From NCBI GenBank assembly GCA_949825045.1, contig OX463821.1:35050486-35114485 (forward strand): a stretch of DNA of 64,000 nt, in the 5' to 3' direction. Shown one piece after another: positions 40,064-51,598 of this stretch. A model generated the notes under the pieces. The model was not told where the DNA came from, did no database searches, and saw only the letters and a list, made by a program, of their open reading frames with translations. The DNA is from Argyresthia goedartella (Eukaryota > Arthropoda > Insecta > Lepidoptera > Argyresthiidae). Each line of letters begins with the position of its first letter. Within the stretch, counting starts at the first letter, position 1. A program made the position numbers and the translations under genes.

Positions 40064-40274
40064 TTTTATTCATACAGTCCAAAAAAATTATTTTATGTTC
40101 ATTTTTATGAGTTTATTTAGAAAATAAGATTTTAATGATATTCACGGAAACTAAACATGAACCACTGTGTCAAAGCTCAAACCTATAGGTATAATAGTTT
40201 CTTCATAAAGTGTACAAGGTTTGCTGCATTGTGACATAGTATTAGCGTCACCCGTCGTCGTCGTGCCAATACAC

Positions 40275-41350
40275 GTCCTGATCAATAACTTAGCACAGTT
40301 AGAAATTATAATATTAAATGTCAGTAATCATGACATCCTAATTAATTTATCCAATACTCAAAACTCTTGCACGGCTGTTTTGTAAACTTCCTTTTCCGGT
40401 ACAAATATTGTTTTGTATTTAGATCGGAACTTCCGTTTCCCAGTGATAATATTTTGGGTATCATGACATCCTACTAAATTTATTCAATATTAAATCTCTT
40501 TTCCGGTGGCTCTGTATAATTCCATTTCCGGTATATATATTTATTTCACATTATATCCGCTTTCCAGTATCATACCTATTTCAAGTATCAAGACATACGT
40601 CCCACTAAATTTATTGACTTACAGCCTTACCTATAAAAAATAACTAATTTATGTTTTTAGACCTGTTTTAGAAAAATCCTCTTTAAACCTTAATGGGTTT
40701 TTTATGTTTTTGTAATTTATAAAAGTACAGCGAGTCAGTTTTAACTAAAACACTGTTGTCAGTTCGTTAATTATTTTATCTACACACATATCATAAACCC
40801 TCTTTACTGCGTCCGAAAACTACACGTTACGACCAGAATAATTTGGTAAAAACTCATTTTTTACCTTAATATTGATACATTATGATCATAATATACAAAA
40901 ATTTGTCAAATTATGACATTCAAATTACGAACGCCGTCGCCCACCTGCGTGCCGCCCCTAGTTTGTCTGTGAATGTGAAGTTGGTACTACCAAACAAGCT
41001 AAACAACTGCAAAGCAATGATCAATGCCACAATGCCGGTCGAATATGCGGTTCCTGAACACATCAAAGAGAGCTTATATGTGTGTAGATAAACTAGTGTA
41101 TGTAACTGTACATAACTAGGCATTAAAACTCTCGATATTATTATGAAACGAGCCGAAGGCGAGATACCTAAAATATTATCACTGGGAAACGGAAGTTCCG
41201 ATCTAAATACAAAATAATATTTGTACCGGGAAAGGAAGTTTACAAAGCAGCCGTGCAAGAGTTTTGAGTATCGGATAAATTAATTAGGATGTCATGATTA
41301 CTGACATTTAATATTATAATTTCTAACTGTGCTAAGTTATTGGTCAGGAC
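40275..41350. mobile_element. Foldback element with 188-bp inverted arms
   Basis: Arms 40275-40462 and 41163-41350 are reverse complements with about ten differences by eye. They start GTCCTGA.CAATAACTTAGCAC and run inward to TTCCCAGTGATAATATTTT. The 700-bp interior contains an open frame at 40882-41091 (69 codons) that I do not recognise. The short repeated phrases TTTCCGGTA and ATCATGACATCCTA also recur in the interior. Confidence 0.85.
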
Positions 41351-41626
41351 TTTACTATTTAACGGTTTTAACCGTTAGTTTATCAACAAACGCGTCATAT
41401 AGTAAGCAGTTCGCTACAATTATTAGCCTTCGATAGTTGACAAAATAACGAGAAAAAAAAGTTAGTTTATCAACTAACGGTTTTGAAAATCTTACGGTGA
41501 CAAATATAATCCCTCTCAAATAATATTCAAATCCGCCTTATTTTACAAACAGGCTTAATATTCGAAAGGAAACAGAAGTTTAAATATTAAACAGATAGGA
41601 ACCGGAAAAGGACATTTAAATATTAC
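41351..41626. other. Intergenic sequence, nothing recognised
   Basis: Contains AACGGTTTTAACCGTTAGTTTATCAAC near 41359 and a related GTTAGTTTATCAACTAACGG near 41461; otherwise AT-rich. Confidence 0.4.
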
Positions 41627-41878
41627 AGTGTTATTTATAAAGATTCAATTTCTCTAAAACACTCATAATATGGAGTTAAAACAGTCCTACAACCCGTTCA
41701 CACATAATTGTCATTTATAAAAAAAAAACAATTTTAATATCGTTATAAACCTTTAGATAACGATACTAAAATTGTTTTTTTTTTTTATAAATGACAATTA
41801 TGTGTGAACGGGTTGTAGGACTGTTTTAACTCCATATTATGAGTGTTTTAGAGAAATTGAATCTTTATAAATAACACT
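41627..41878. repeat. Near-perfect 252-bp palindrome
   Basis: Arms 41627-41746 and 41757-41878 are reverse complements with one substitution and a two-base length difference in an A/T run, around a 10-base loop. Any transcript through it would fold into a hairpin of about 120 base pairs. No coding capacity. Confidence 0.95.
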
Positions 41879-42070
41879 ATAGGTACTTAAGTTGTAGAAG
41901 GTTTTCTACAACTTAAAGTAGCTCAGACCCTTCTATAAGTGTCCGATAAACCCATTTTAGGCATTAACACACATTATATTCTCATTTGGTGTACACCAAA
42001 TGCCAAAAGAAAACGTCAGTCAGTTGTCAATGTATGAATTTATGTTTATTGTTTTTTCTTTGTTTGTTGG

Positions 42071-42119
42071 AATCATGGAGGTAGTATGTACTACGGTAGT
42101 ACAAACTACTTCCATGATT
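42071..42119. repeat. Short 24-bp-arm hairpin
   Basis: AATCATGGAGGTAGTATGTA to its complement ending TTCCATGATT, with two mismatches and a one-base centre. The loop is too short for a microRNA precursor. Confidence 0.75.
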
Positions 42120-42703
42120 GAAACACGGAGTACATTTTGAAACATACACCTCACATAAACGAAACTCTTTGCTTACATACACATACTTTTTTTTTATAAA
42201 GCTTACGGCTTTGAATTCAGCCGACATCCACAGACCCTATAGTAGTTTAGGTGACTGCTACATAATGGAGGGCATTAATAGTCGAGAGTGGGTTTATGAA
42301 ACGAGCCGACGACGATTTAATTTCGAAAAAACTTAACAACTTTGGGTATCTTTTTGACTGTCTTTTGTTAGCTAATACATCAACTATTTTGGGAATAGCA
42401 TACAGTTGCAGTGAGCCAAAACTAATTTTCATTGTTATAACAGGGATTTAGAAAAAATATATGTGTGTAAGAGCGTACAATTTGTTAAAAACTTTCTTGT
42501 TTTATCAGCTAACGTGGCAAAAAATGATTGCCATAACTTCACAACGAAAAAAGTTTGTTATTTGAAATTAAAAAACCGACCATGTGCGAGTCGGCCTTCG
42601 CACATTTAGGGTTCTGTACCAAATGAAGAATATGAGCCTAAAATGAGAGAAATTTCATCAATTTATTAGTAAAGTATATGTTATAATAAATTGGATTTGT
42701 TAG
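42120..42703. other. Intergenic; fragment of a dispersed lepidopteran repeat
   Basis: At 42563-42618, AAAAAACCGACCATGTGCGAG, then TCGG and TTAGGGTTCTGTACC, is the start of the repeat seen in longer form at 55190-55590. The rest is unrecognised. Confidence 0.55.
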
Positions 42704-43550
42704 TGTACGGTGCACTGCCACCGTAGCAATAGTTATAATTGAGGTCACGCGGGTTGTCTGCTTTACCTATCAATCATTAATTATTACCAGTTCACGTACG
42801 GACAGCAAGCACACCGTGTGGCTCATATCAATCCTAATATAATTAATAATATATAACCACAATTGTTCTTTATCTTTTTACTTTAATACTAGAAACAAGG
42901 ACAAACTTGCAGTGCCCACTACTCGGCTCCATAAAATAAAAAACTCGTTCAAGGGTAATTGTGTAAGATTTTACAATAAACTCCCAAGCACTTTGACAGA
43001 TCTATCAATTAATAAGTTCAAGAAATACATCAAGCAAAGGCTTATTTCTAAAGCTTACTACAGTATTAAAGAGTACATAGACGATAAAAATGCTTGGGAC
43101 TGAATTGTTCTAATTAATTGTGAGCATCCTCACTGCCAGAGTTTCTTTTACTGGACACTTGGAGGCCTTTTACACCTCCAAAGATTAATTTAATTATACA
43201 ACTCTTGACTGTGGGGACCATTTACATCTCCTATTATCATTGTATTATTGACTAAAGAGACTATACATCTCTGTTATTTATATTTTAATTATTTTATTAT
43301 GACATGAGACTCTTTACATCTCTCAGAAACAATAATTAAGTACTTTTTTTTTCTGATAATATGATAATAATACCAAATGTTCTGTAAAAAATGAAATGAA
43401 ATGACATGTGAAAGTGCCCTTGTGGCCTATTTACAGAATAAACGTTTTGAGTTTTGAGTTTTTTTTTGAGTTTCAATACAAGACTTTTATACATAATCAA
43501 GTTTATCATTTATCAATCAATATCACGACTGCACGGCCCGAAGCCGTACA
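42704..43550 (+). repeat. 5' LTR of BEL-1, interrupted by a LINE fragment
   Basis: Starts TGTACGG at 42704 and ends CCGTACA at 43550, seven bases before a tRNA-Tyr-type primer binding site. Subtracting the LINE fragment (42893-43462) leaves about 275 bp, a reasonable BEL/Pao LTR. The left boundary is inferred from the matching inverted ends. Confidence 0.6.
42893..43462 (+). mobile_element. LINE 3' end inserted in the BEL-1 LTR
   Basis: Plus-strand frame NKDKLAVPTTRLHKIKNSF, then CVRFYNKLPSTLTDLSINKF, then IKEYIDDKNAWD and a stop at 43101. This is the C-terminus of a non-LTR reverse transcriptase. A 3' UTR follows, ending in (GTTTTGA)n near 43446-43470. It is strongly 5'-truncated. Confidence 0.75.
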
Positions 43551-43557
43551 TCTTTTT

Positions 43558-43569
43558 TGGTCCTTCGAA
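43558..43569 (+). other. BEL-1 primer binding site (tRNA-Tyr)
   Basis: TGGTCCTTCGAA is complementary to the 3' end of tRNA-Tyr with CCA (TTCGAAGGACCA). The same site follows the second BEL LTR at 49592. Confidence 0.75.
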
Positions 43570-44023
43570 ACCGTCGCGTCGCGTGGAATATTTGACGTAC
43601 TTTGGACATCCGGCGTGAGAAAGACGCGCGTATTTTTTTTTTAAAACGAATAGTGACTGTCCGTGGACGGATCAGCATCAAGCGACTATCAAGGATTATT
43701 AAACTATCAGTGCGCGTTCGATTCAAGCAAGGAATCGAATCATTTTATCAATATAAATCAAGTGCGACGAGCTAGCTCAAGCAAGGAGCTACTGTCAGTG
43801 GGGAGAAGATCAAGAGATTCTCATTCCGGCACATCAGCATCATCAACGGCCCGGCTTAATCAAGGAGTGGCCGTCATCAGGGAGCGGAGACAACAAGGCG
43901 CCCGTTGCAGCTACTCAATCAAGGAGCAGCCGACGAGGAGCGAATATAGCAGGATTTTTGTTTCATATTATCTCGTCAGCTCAAGTAAGAGATTTGCAAT
44001 TTTAACTCTTATTAGCAAGCAAC

Positions 44024-45567
44024 ATGGCCGCGGAAACCATGAACCTTATCATCAAGCAGCAGGAATTAGAGGGAGCGATGGATAAGCTTCTCGAAAACTT
44101 CAAAAAGGACGGTCGCGATAGGAAAACTCCTTCTTATCTAAAAGAGCGCGTTAACACTTTAGCTAACTTTTGAAATGAATTCCAAGTAAATCACATTACT
44201 ATTTGTGGTAAAACCGAAAAAAGCCATCAATATTTTACGGAAAATTACTACGAAGGAGTGAGGCAAAAGTACTTGAGCATCAAGGATATCTTGGAAAATT
44301 ATCAAGAATTACAAGCCGACGTTGTGAAGCAAGTTGTACCAGCGGCCGTGGGGGGAGAGAAAAATCAAGATCAGTCCGGCGAGCCGATAATATCAATCGG
44401 AACTAACAGCAAGACGGATGAGACGCTGCGAAAGCAAGCAAGTAACTTCCGAGCATTCCAGCGCACTGTCTCCAACATCAATCTGGAGACGGTATCAGAA
44501 AATTGGGAATTGGAAGATCTGCTTCGTATCATCGGCGAGCGTTGGAAAGTTATCGACAAAGTTCACTGGGAGTTAGATAGTGAACTTGAGGGCATAGATC
44601 AAGACTATGAGAGGACTTTCACAAAAACGGAAACGATCTACAATAACCTCAAAAGAGCAATCAACAGCAAACTGTGGTCGATGGTGCATCGCGAGAAATC
44701 AACCCCGAAGATAGATATGCCAACATTCAGCGGTCAATTTAATCAATGGATACCGTTTAAAGATCTGTTCTCGGAAGCGATACATAATAATCCATCACTA
44801 AGCAATGCACATAAAATGCAGTATCTCAGAAGCAAGCTGAGAGACGAGCCGGAGAGATTAGTCTCACATCTCCAGATAAGCTCGAAAAATTATGCAACCT
44901 GTTGGGACATTTTCACTACAAGATATGATAACAAAAAGAAAATTGTCAACTCTCATGTCAAAATCTTAATGAGTTTGCCAGTCATACAGCAAGCTTCAGT
45001 TCATGCTATCAAGCGCATGCATGACACAACGGTCGAGTGTATAAATGCCGTAAAAAACCTGGCTGGTGACATAGCCAACGACATTTTACTTGTCTTTATA
45101 TTGTCAGAAAAGTTGGACTCAGATACGCATGATGACTACATCTATTACATCAAGGCCCCAAGGGAAATGCCATCACTCATTACGAGTTTCTGGAGTTCCT
45201 GGAAGGAAAGTTTACCAGCCTAGAATTCTCCCGAAGAAAGCAAGAATACCCTTTGCAGAAACAAAGTCATAATCAAGGACATCAATCAAAACCAAAATAT
45301 CAAAATCAAAAATACGATCAAGTTAACAAACAAGCTTTTAGCAGCAGTCGAGTGCCTACAGTTTCGCAACATGGGAAGCAGCGCTCTCAATATAATCTAG
45401 AACAGTTCAAATGTCCACTTTGCAAAAATAATGAGCATGGAATTTATTTTTGCAAGAATTATTTAGAGATGACGCCGCAAAAGAAACGCAGTTTGGTACA
45501 AAAACTAAATTTATGCCATAATTGCCTTTATGACCATGGAGGTAAAGCATGTTTCTCTGAAAACTGA
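44024..45567 (+). pseudogene. BEL-1 gag (broken)
   Basis: The ATG at 44024 starts MAAETMNLIIKQQELEGAMD. A TGA stop at 44171 lies in frame, and the same frame continues from 44258 through a Pao-type capsid region (MPTFSGQFNQWIPFKDLF, then NAHKMQYLRSKL). A frameshift follows near 45165-45200. The last part holds the zinc-knuckle region CPLCKNNEHGIYFCKNYL and LCHNCLYDHGGKACF, ending at a stop at 45565. Gag forms the virus-like particle of the element. Two lesions make this copy non-functional. Confidence 0.85.
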
Positions 45568-45690
45568 TGCCTAACTTGCCGTGGGTTTCATAATAGCACT
45601 CTTTGTGAAGCATTCAAGCAAGCCAACAATTCGTCATCCGGCCCTACAAATTATCAATCACAGCCAGGAAAGAGTAACACGCATGTATCA

Positions 45691-45903
45691 TTGCAACGAG
45701 AAGTTCCTGAAGTCTTGTTGACCACAGCGATGTTACAAATTCAAGGATCAGACGGGAGATATCACATCATGCGGACCCTTCTCTACCAGGGCTCACAAAC
45801 ATCCCTTATCACGGAAAATGCAGCTCAACGTTTAGGCTTGCGACGTCAGAGATGCAAAGGGGTGATATCAGGAGTTGGAGTTAAAGAAAGCAGCAGGGGA
45901 TGA
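45691..45903 (+). pseudogene. BEL-1 protease domain
   Basis: The retropepsin-like segment reads RTLLYQGSQTSLITENAAQR. BEL/Pao proteases normally have a catalytic Asp in a DQGSQ-type motif; here that position is Tyr. A frameshift near 45895 separates it from the RT frame. Confidence 0.75.
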
Positions 45904-47423
45904 TGAGCATATCATGCAAAGCCATCAACAGCGACTACACCTTTGATTCGGAAGTGTATATAATGAAAACTCTCATCAACAATCTGCCAAGTTTTACATT
46001 CACCAAGCCGGCGGTGTGGTCACATATCAACAACATCAGTTTAGCAGACCCGGAATTTCACATCAGTCGCCCGGTAGACATCTTATTCGGGGCGGAAGTA
46101 TACTCTCATATTATCATGGAAGGTATATGTCGAGCCGATCAAGGCCAACCCATAGCTCAGCAGACTCGCTTGGGGTGGATTTTATGCGGAAACGTCCAAA
46201 TGTTTCAGTGTAACGTCGTCCTAAATAACATCGAGGACATTCAGAAATTCTGGGAAGTAGAAGACATCACGGAGTCATCAAGTTTATCAGCAAGTGATCA
46301 GCAGTGCGTCGACTTCTACAAGTCTACCACCATACGTCGGGAGGATGGAAAATATGAAGTTCGGCTCCCCCTAAAACCGAACTTTGAAGAGAAGCTAGGC
46401 TCATCAAAATCAAAAGCAATTGCCCAATTTCGGAGTCTCGAAAGCAAATTCTATCGAAATCAAAATATAGCAAAAGATTATAAATTATTTATTTCAGAAT
46501 ACCTTTCACTAGTCCATATGAAGCCAGCAGTAGGTAGTGATAAATTGGATTATTACCTACCGCACCATCACGTAACGCGAGCCGATTTGACGACTACAAA
46601 ACTACGAGTTGTGTTTAATGCCAGCATGAAGACGTCATCAGGTCAAAGTTTGAATGATTTGATGGAGAGGGGCCCAAATTTGCAACAGGATTTGCAAGCA
46701 CTGATTATCAAGTGGCGTCAGTACGAGTTTGCATACACCGCGGACATTGAGAAAATGTACCGTCAGATTTGGGTCAACGAACAAGATCAAAAATATCAGA
46801 AAATCATTTGGAGAGCGTCCCCGTCAGCAAGCATACAGGAATATGCTCTCTCCACAGTCACTTATGGCACAAAAGCAGCACCATTTTTGGCCATGATGAC
46901 TCTAAAGCATTTAGCTCACGAGCAGAAACAGAGCAAACCAGAGAGTGTAGCAGCAAACGTTCTCGAGGAAAACTTCTATATGGATGACCTAATTCATGGC
47001 TCGCACTCCGTATCAGCGGCACTGGATCTCAAGGAGGAGTTGATGTCACTACTTAAGTCCGCAGGATTCAATTTAAGGAAATGGAGCTCAAACACGAAAG
47101 AGCTCCTAAAAAATGCTAGCTCCAATGAAAGCTTCGATTTCAAGCAGGCGGAATCAACGAAGACTTTGGGGTTATCCTGGAACCCCCAGCAAGATTATTT
47201 CACTTTTTTATCAAAAATTGACTCATCAACAGCAAATATATACCAAAAGGAATCTTCTGTCGGAAATATCGAAGTTCTTCGACCCATTGGGGTGGCTATC
47301 ACCGGTATCAACCAAACTCAAAATCCTGTTCCAATCTGTTTGGAAATCGGGGCTCCAGTGGGACGAGAAACTTCCGGAAGATATAACAGCAGAGTGGATC
47401 ACAATAAAATCAGATATCCATAA
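45900..47423 (+). pseudogene. BEL-1 reverse transcriptase domain
   Basis: After a Pao linker (VDILFGAEVYSHIIMEG, then TRLGWILCG) comes the RT: LRVVFNASMKTSSGQSLND, ADIEKMYRQIWV, TYGTKAAPFLAMMTLKHLA and the catalytic FYMDDLIHGS. The proper frame is lost near 47225-47270, after LSWNPQQDYF, where translation should continue into LSEISKFFDPLGWLSP. Confidence 0.85.
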
Positions 47424-48169
47424 CATCGACAAGATAAAACTTGTCAGATGGTTGGGCACAAAAGAGCAAGATAAAATAGAATTACATGGATTCTGCGACG
47501 CATCTATCAAGGCTTATGCGTGCGTTATTTATTGTAAAATCAAGAGAAACGGGGAGCAACAAGGTTCTATCGTGCTGGTAGTACGGACTCGTCCCAGTGA
47601 GTAAAGAGGTGTCCTTACCAAGGCTAGAGCTTTTAAGTGCACTTCTACTAACAAGACTAATGGAGAAAGTTACGCAGTCTCTATCAAGTTACAATATCAA
47701 GACGTTTGGCTGGAGCGACTCAATGGTGGCCCTGAGTTGGATCAAGGGTGACCCCGGGGGATGGAAATCTTTTGTCGCAAACAGGACTATGCAAATAATC
47801 AAAGTAATGCCTGCAGCGTGCTGGCGTTACCTTAAAACAGCCGAAAATCCAGCAGATTGCGCCAGTAGAGGTGTAACCGCCACACAACTTAACGAACATT
47901 CCCTGTGGTGGAATGGACCGACGTGGCTAGCAAATTATCAAGCAGAGGAACAGGAGCAACCTGTATACGAGACACAGGAAGAAATCAAGAGTTCGGCGAC
48001 ACAGCACCAGGTCAATGCAGTCACTCAGCAAGATAGTGACGTCGTCAACTACCTGTTGATCTCCTACAGATCGCTTACAAAAGCCGTAAATGTACTAGCA
48101 TGGGTACTACGGTTCATATCAAATAGCAAGAGTCAAAGTCCGAAAAAATCATACCTAACGCGGAATTAA
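47236..48169 (+). pseudogene. BEL-1 RNase H domain
   Basis: FDPLGWLSPVSTKLKILFQ then HGFCDASIKAYACVIY (RNase H Asp). A frameshift near 47575-47597 follows, then SLPRLELLSALLLTRL, FGWSDSMVALSWI and ENPADCASRG. Homology to Pao RNase H is clear. Stops follow at 48167. Confidence 0.83.
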
Positions 48170-48177
48170 ATAAAGCA

Positions 48178-49349
48178 AAAACATTTATTATAAAATATTC
48201 TCAGCAAAAAGAATTCGGATCAGAAATAACTGAATTACAGCAAAAACAACTCGTGTCATCAAAAAGCAAGCTAATCAGTTTGAATCCATTTTTGGATAGC
48301 AACGGCGTTCTTCGCGTTGGCGGACGATTGCGAAATGCATCAATCAGTGACGACATGAAATATCCGATTGTCATACCTAAAGATAGCCGCTTTACTGAGT
48401 TATTAATAGATCAAGCACACAAACTCACTTATCACGTAGGGGCGCGACTAACTTTGAGTTTCATCAGGCAACGATATTGGATCATCAGTGGAATCAGGAC
48501 CACGAAAAAATGGATTCGACTGTGCGTTAAATGCCGAAGACATGCACCTATCAAGCAGTATCAAATGATGGGAGATCTACCACAAGCAAGGTGTAACCCA
48601 TCACGGCCTTTTGAACACACAGGCGTGGACTACACAGGTCATATAAAAATGCGATCCAGTACTGCACGCTCGATCAGGACGACGAAAGGATACGTTGCAG
48701 TATTCGTATGTATGGCAACCAAGGCCGTTCATTTAGAATTGGTATCAAACCTGACTGCATCAGCATTTCTGGCCGCCATGAAGAGACTATCGGCGCGCAG
48801 AGGAAAAGTAACCCACTTATATAGAGATAATGGGACGAACTTCACTCATAGCAACAGAATCCTTCAGCAAGAATATGAGGAGTTAAAGCAGATATTCAAT
48901 CAAAATTTTTTGAAGGAGGATACTGAAATGGAGATTCAGCGACATTTTAATGCTCCTGCATGGCTATCAGCAAACGGTCTAATGGAGGCTGGAGTGGAAA
49001 GCCTCAAACAACATTTTAGAAGAGTTCTAGGAGAGCAAGTTTTGACATATGAAGAATTATCAACGGTACTAGCAGAAGTGGAGGCGTGCTTAAATTTAAG
49101 GCCTCTATGCCCATTATCTGAAAATCCGGACGACCTTGAATATTTGACCCCAGCACACTTCCTAACTGGTGGGCCAACACTATCAATATTTAAAACAGAA
49201 CGAGATAAGCGGACAAGATGGCGACTAGCACAAAAGGTGTTCCAAGATCTGTGGAAGCGTTCAGCATCAGGATCGGCGATGTGGTGTTGATTCACGATGA
49301 TAATGTACCAACCGGAAAGTGGGCTATGGGGCGCGTCCTCGAGTTACAT
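48178..49349 (+). pseudogene. BEL-1 integrase, cut off after its C-terminal domain begins
   Basis: HHCC zinc finger (HKLTYHVGARLTL, then CVKCRRHAP), catalytic core with DYTGHIK, YRDNGTNF and NGLMEAGVESL, then LTPAHFLTGGPTL. A frameshift lies near 49255, and the last recognisable block is GDVVLIHDDN then MGRVLELH, ending at 49349. The next codons expected (QG.D..VRVVTLK) are missing here and occur at 61192. BEL-2 with its own LTR begins four bases later. Confidence 0.85.
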
Positions 49350-49352
49350 AGT

Positions 49353-49586
49353 TGTACGATTCCATCGTGCATCGTCAGATATTTTAACGTTAGCATTAAT
49401 GTATATTGCTGTTTTCATTATTTTGTAAGTTAGAATTATCGATCAGTTCACATTCGTCTATCAATAAGTGCGCACCAATTGTAATCATTACAAATAAAGT
49501 GATTTATCAAGTTATCACTCTTCTTTCCTGTTCCACCAATCATCATCAGAATCAAGTTTAAGGTACCGCCAGCAAGGGCTCGTACA
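49353..49586 (+). repeat. 5' LTR of BEL-2
   Basis: 234 bp starting TGTACGATT and ending CTCGTACA, with inverted ends TGTACGA/TCGTACA. It is followed after TTAAG by a tRNA-Tyr primer binding site. Its sequence differs from the BEL-1 LTR, so it belongs to another element. I did not find its 3' partner before 62.5 kb. Confidence 0.72.
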
Positions 49587-49591
49587 TTAAG

Positions 49592-49603
49592 TGGTCCTTC
49601 GAA
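49592..49603 (+). other. BEL-2 primer binding site (tRNA-Tyr)
   Basis: TGGTCCTTCGAA, the same as the BEL-1 site at 43558-43569, immediately 3' of LTR-B. Confidence 0.75.
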
Positions 49604-49910
49604 AACAGGAAAATGCAACTCATAAGTCGTATAACAATCAACCTTCTGCATCATCGACCCCCAACAACGGATCACGTTTCAAACAGTACTACTCAAGCAA
49701 CAAGGCTACTTCGAATATTCGATCAAGAAATCAGGTAAAATGTCTGGTTTGCGCTCAAGATCACGGGGTCTATTATTGCCCACAGTACAGAGGAATGGAT
49801 CCTGCGACGCAAAAGAAAAAAATTACGAAGTTTAACATGTGTAGTATCTGTCTCTATTCACATAAAGGGAAAGATTGTTCATCAACAAAGCGCTGCCGTG
49901 AATGAAATGG
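49604..49910 (+). pseudogene. BEL-2 gag remnant (zinc-knuckle end only)
   Basis: Directly after the primer binding site the frame reads ENATHKSYNNQPSASS and then CLVCAQDHGVYYCPQY and MCSICLYSHKGKDC. This is the Cys/His end of a Pao Gag. The leader and about 400 codons of Gag that lie between these points in BEL-1 are absent, so an internal deletion removed them. Confidence 0.8.
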
Positions 49911-49952
49911 CTATCATAATACCATGCCATCAACAATCAAGCCCAAAGAAAT

Positions 49953-51598
49953 ATGCCGCCCAGGACCCAACAGTGGACTAAAACCAGCGATAATACGCAT
50001 GTTGCGCAACAGTCATGCGAAATAACTCAGAAAGCGTCAGCAAACGAAGTTTTGCTAGCGACAGCGTTGGTCAAAGTACAAGCTAGCAACGGAGTTCAAC
50101 ATACTTTGCGCGCGCTCATAGTTCAAGGCTCACAAGTGTCGTTGCTAAGCGAGAGAGCTACACAACTTCTGAAAATTCAGAGACAGAGTTGCAAAGGCGT
50201 AATTACTGGAATCGGCACTAACGACACAACATGTAAAGGCGCTATAACCATATTATGCACTTCATTAAGGGGAAGCTACACCTTTGAAGTAGAAACGCTA
50301 ATTATGAAAAGTTTAACAAGAAACTTACCCAACAATACAATCGGTAAACCATCATGGGCGTTCCTGGAAGAAATAGAATTATCCGATCCGCAGTTTTACT
50401 TAAGCAACCCCATTGACATACTCTTGGGCGCTGAAGTATACGCCAACATTATCCTTAGCGGAGTACGAAAACAAGATTCGTCACCATTAGCCCAAGAAAC
50501 AAGTATTTGGTGGATACTGTTTGGAAGTATTCAAAGTTTGCATTGTAACGTTGTGCTGAATAATATAGAGGACATACAACGATTTTGGCAAATAGAGGAC
50601 ATTCAAGGAGCATCAAGACACTCGACGGAGGAGGAAGATTGCATCAATTTCTATAAGTCTACTGCAACAAGGTTGAGCGACGGGCAATACCAAGTGCGAC
50701 TTCCCCCCACTGCCGAATCAAATCTAGGGCAGTCGAAAAATAAAGCCATTGCGCAATTTTTACAACTCGAACGGAAATTTTCGAAGCATAAAATTATTGC
50801 TTCGCTTTACAAAGAATTTGTTGACGAATACCTATCGCTTGGACATATGAAGCGGACACGTGACGACAAGAAACTCGAATATTTTTTGCCCCACCATTGC
50901 GTCTTACGAGAAGAATCTACTACAACGTCTCTTCGTGTGGTATTCAATGGATCCGAAAAAACATCAAATGGGATCAGTTTGAATGACCTGATGCACTAAG
51001 GACCCAATTTACCAAAAGATATTTTGATTCTTATACTAAAATGGAGACAACACATAATCGCATTTGTGACGGATATAGAAAAGATGTTTCGACAGTTGTG
51101 GGTACATCCAGAGGACCAACATCTCCAGAAAATTATATGGCGAGACGCTCCACATCAACTCTTACAAGAGTATCAACTGACAACAGTCACCTACGGCACC
51201 AAGGCCGCCCCCTTTCTCGCCATGATGACGCTGAAGTAATTGGCGTGGGATGAAAGATTCAAGTACCCGGAAGCTGCCAAAATAGTTGAGGAATGTTTCT
51301 ATACGGACGACCTGTTACATGGGTCAGATTCGGTGACGTCAGCCAAAAGATTACAAGAAGATCTCATTCAACTAATGAAAGCAGGCGGTTTCAATTTAAG
51401 AAAATGGAAGTCCAATCATCCCGCCTTAATGCAACAAGTCACCAACAAGGTTGAAGGTGCGGAGGGCACATATCAGTTCATACAACCAGAATCGATGAAA
51501 TATTGGGACTTAATTGGAACTCGACACAGGACGTCTTCAAATTTCGATCGAAGATTGAAACCACGACTGAAAACAATACAGTTTGTACGTAAAGACAG
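49953..51598 (+). pseudogene. BEL-2 protease and reverse transcriptase (broken)
   Basis: The protease segment ALIVQGSQVSLLSERATQLL has Val where the catalytic Asp is expected. The Pao linker and RT follow: LRVVFNGSEKTSNGISLNDL, a TAA stop at 50997, TDIEKMFRQLWVHPED, TYGTKAAPFLAMMTLK, a TAA stop at 51237, and the catalytic block FYTDDLLHGS (YTDD). The frame shifts near 51570-51600. Confidence 0.85.

Noticed and set aside
42071..42119. MicroRNA precursor
   Set aside because: The hairpin has essentially no loop (one base), which Dicer-type precursors need.
49353..49586. 3' LTR of BEL-1
   Set aside because: Its sequence and ends (TGTACGA/TCGTACA) differ from the BEL-1 LTR (TGTACGG/CCGTACA), and a primer binding site follows it, so it is the 5' LTR of BEL-2.
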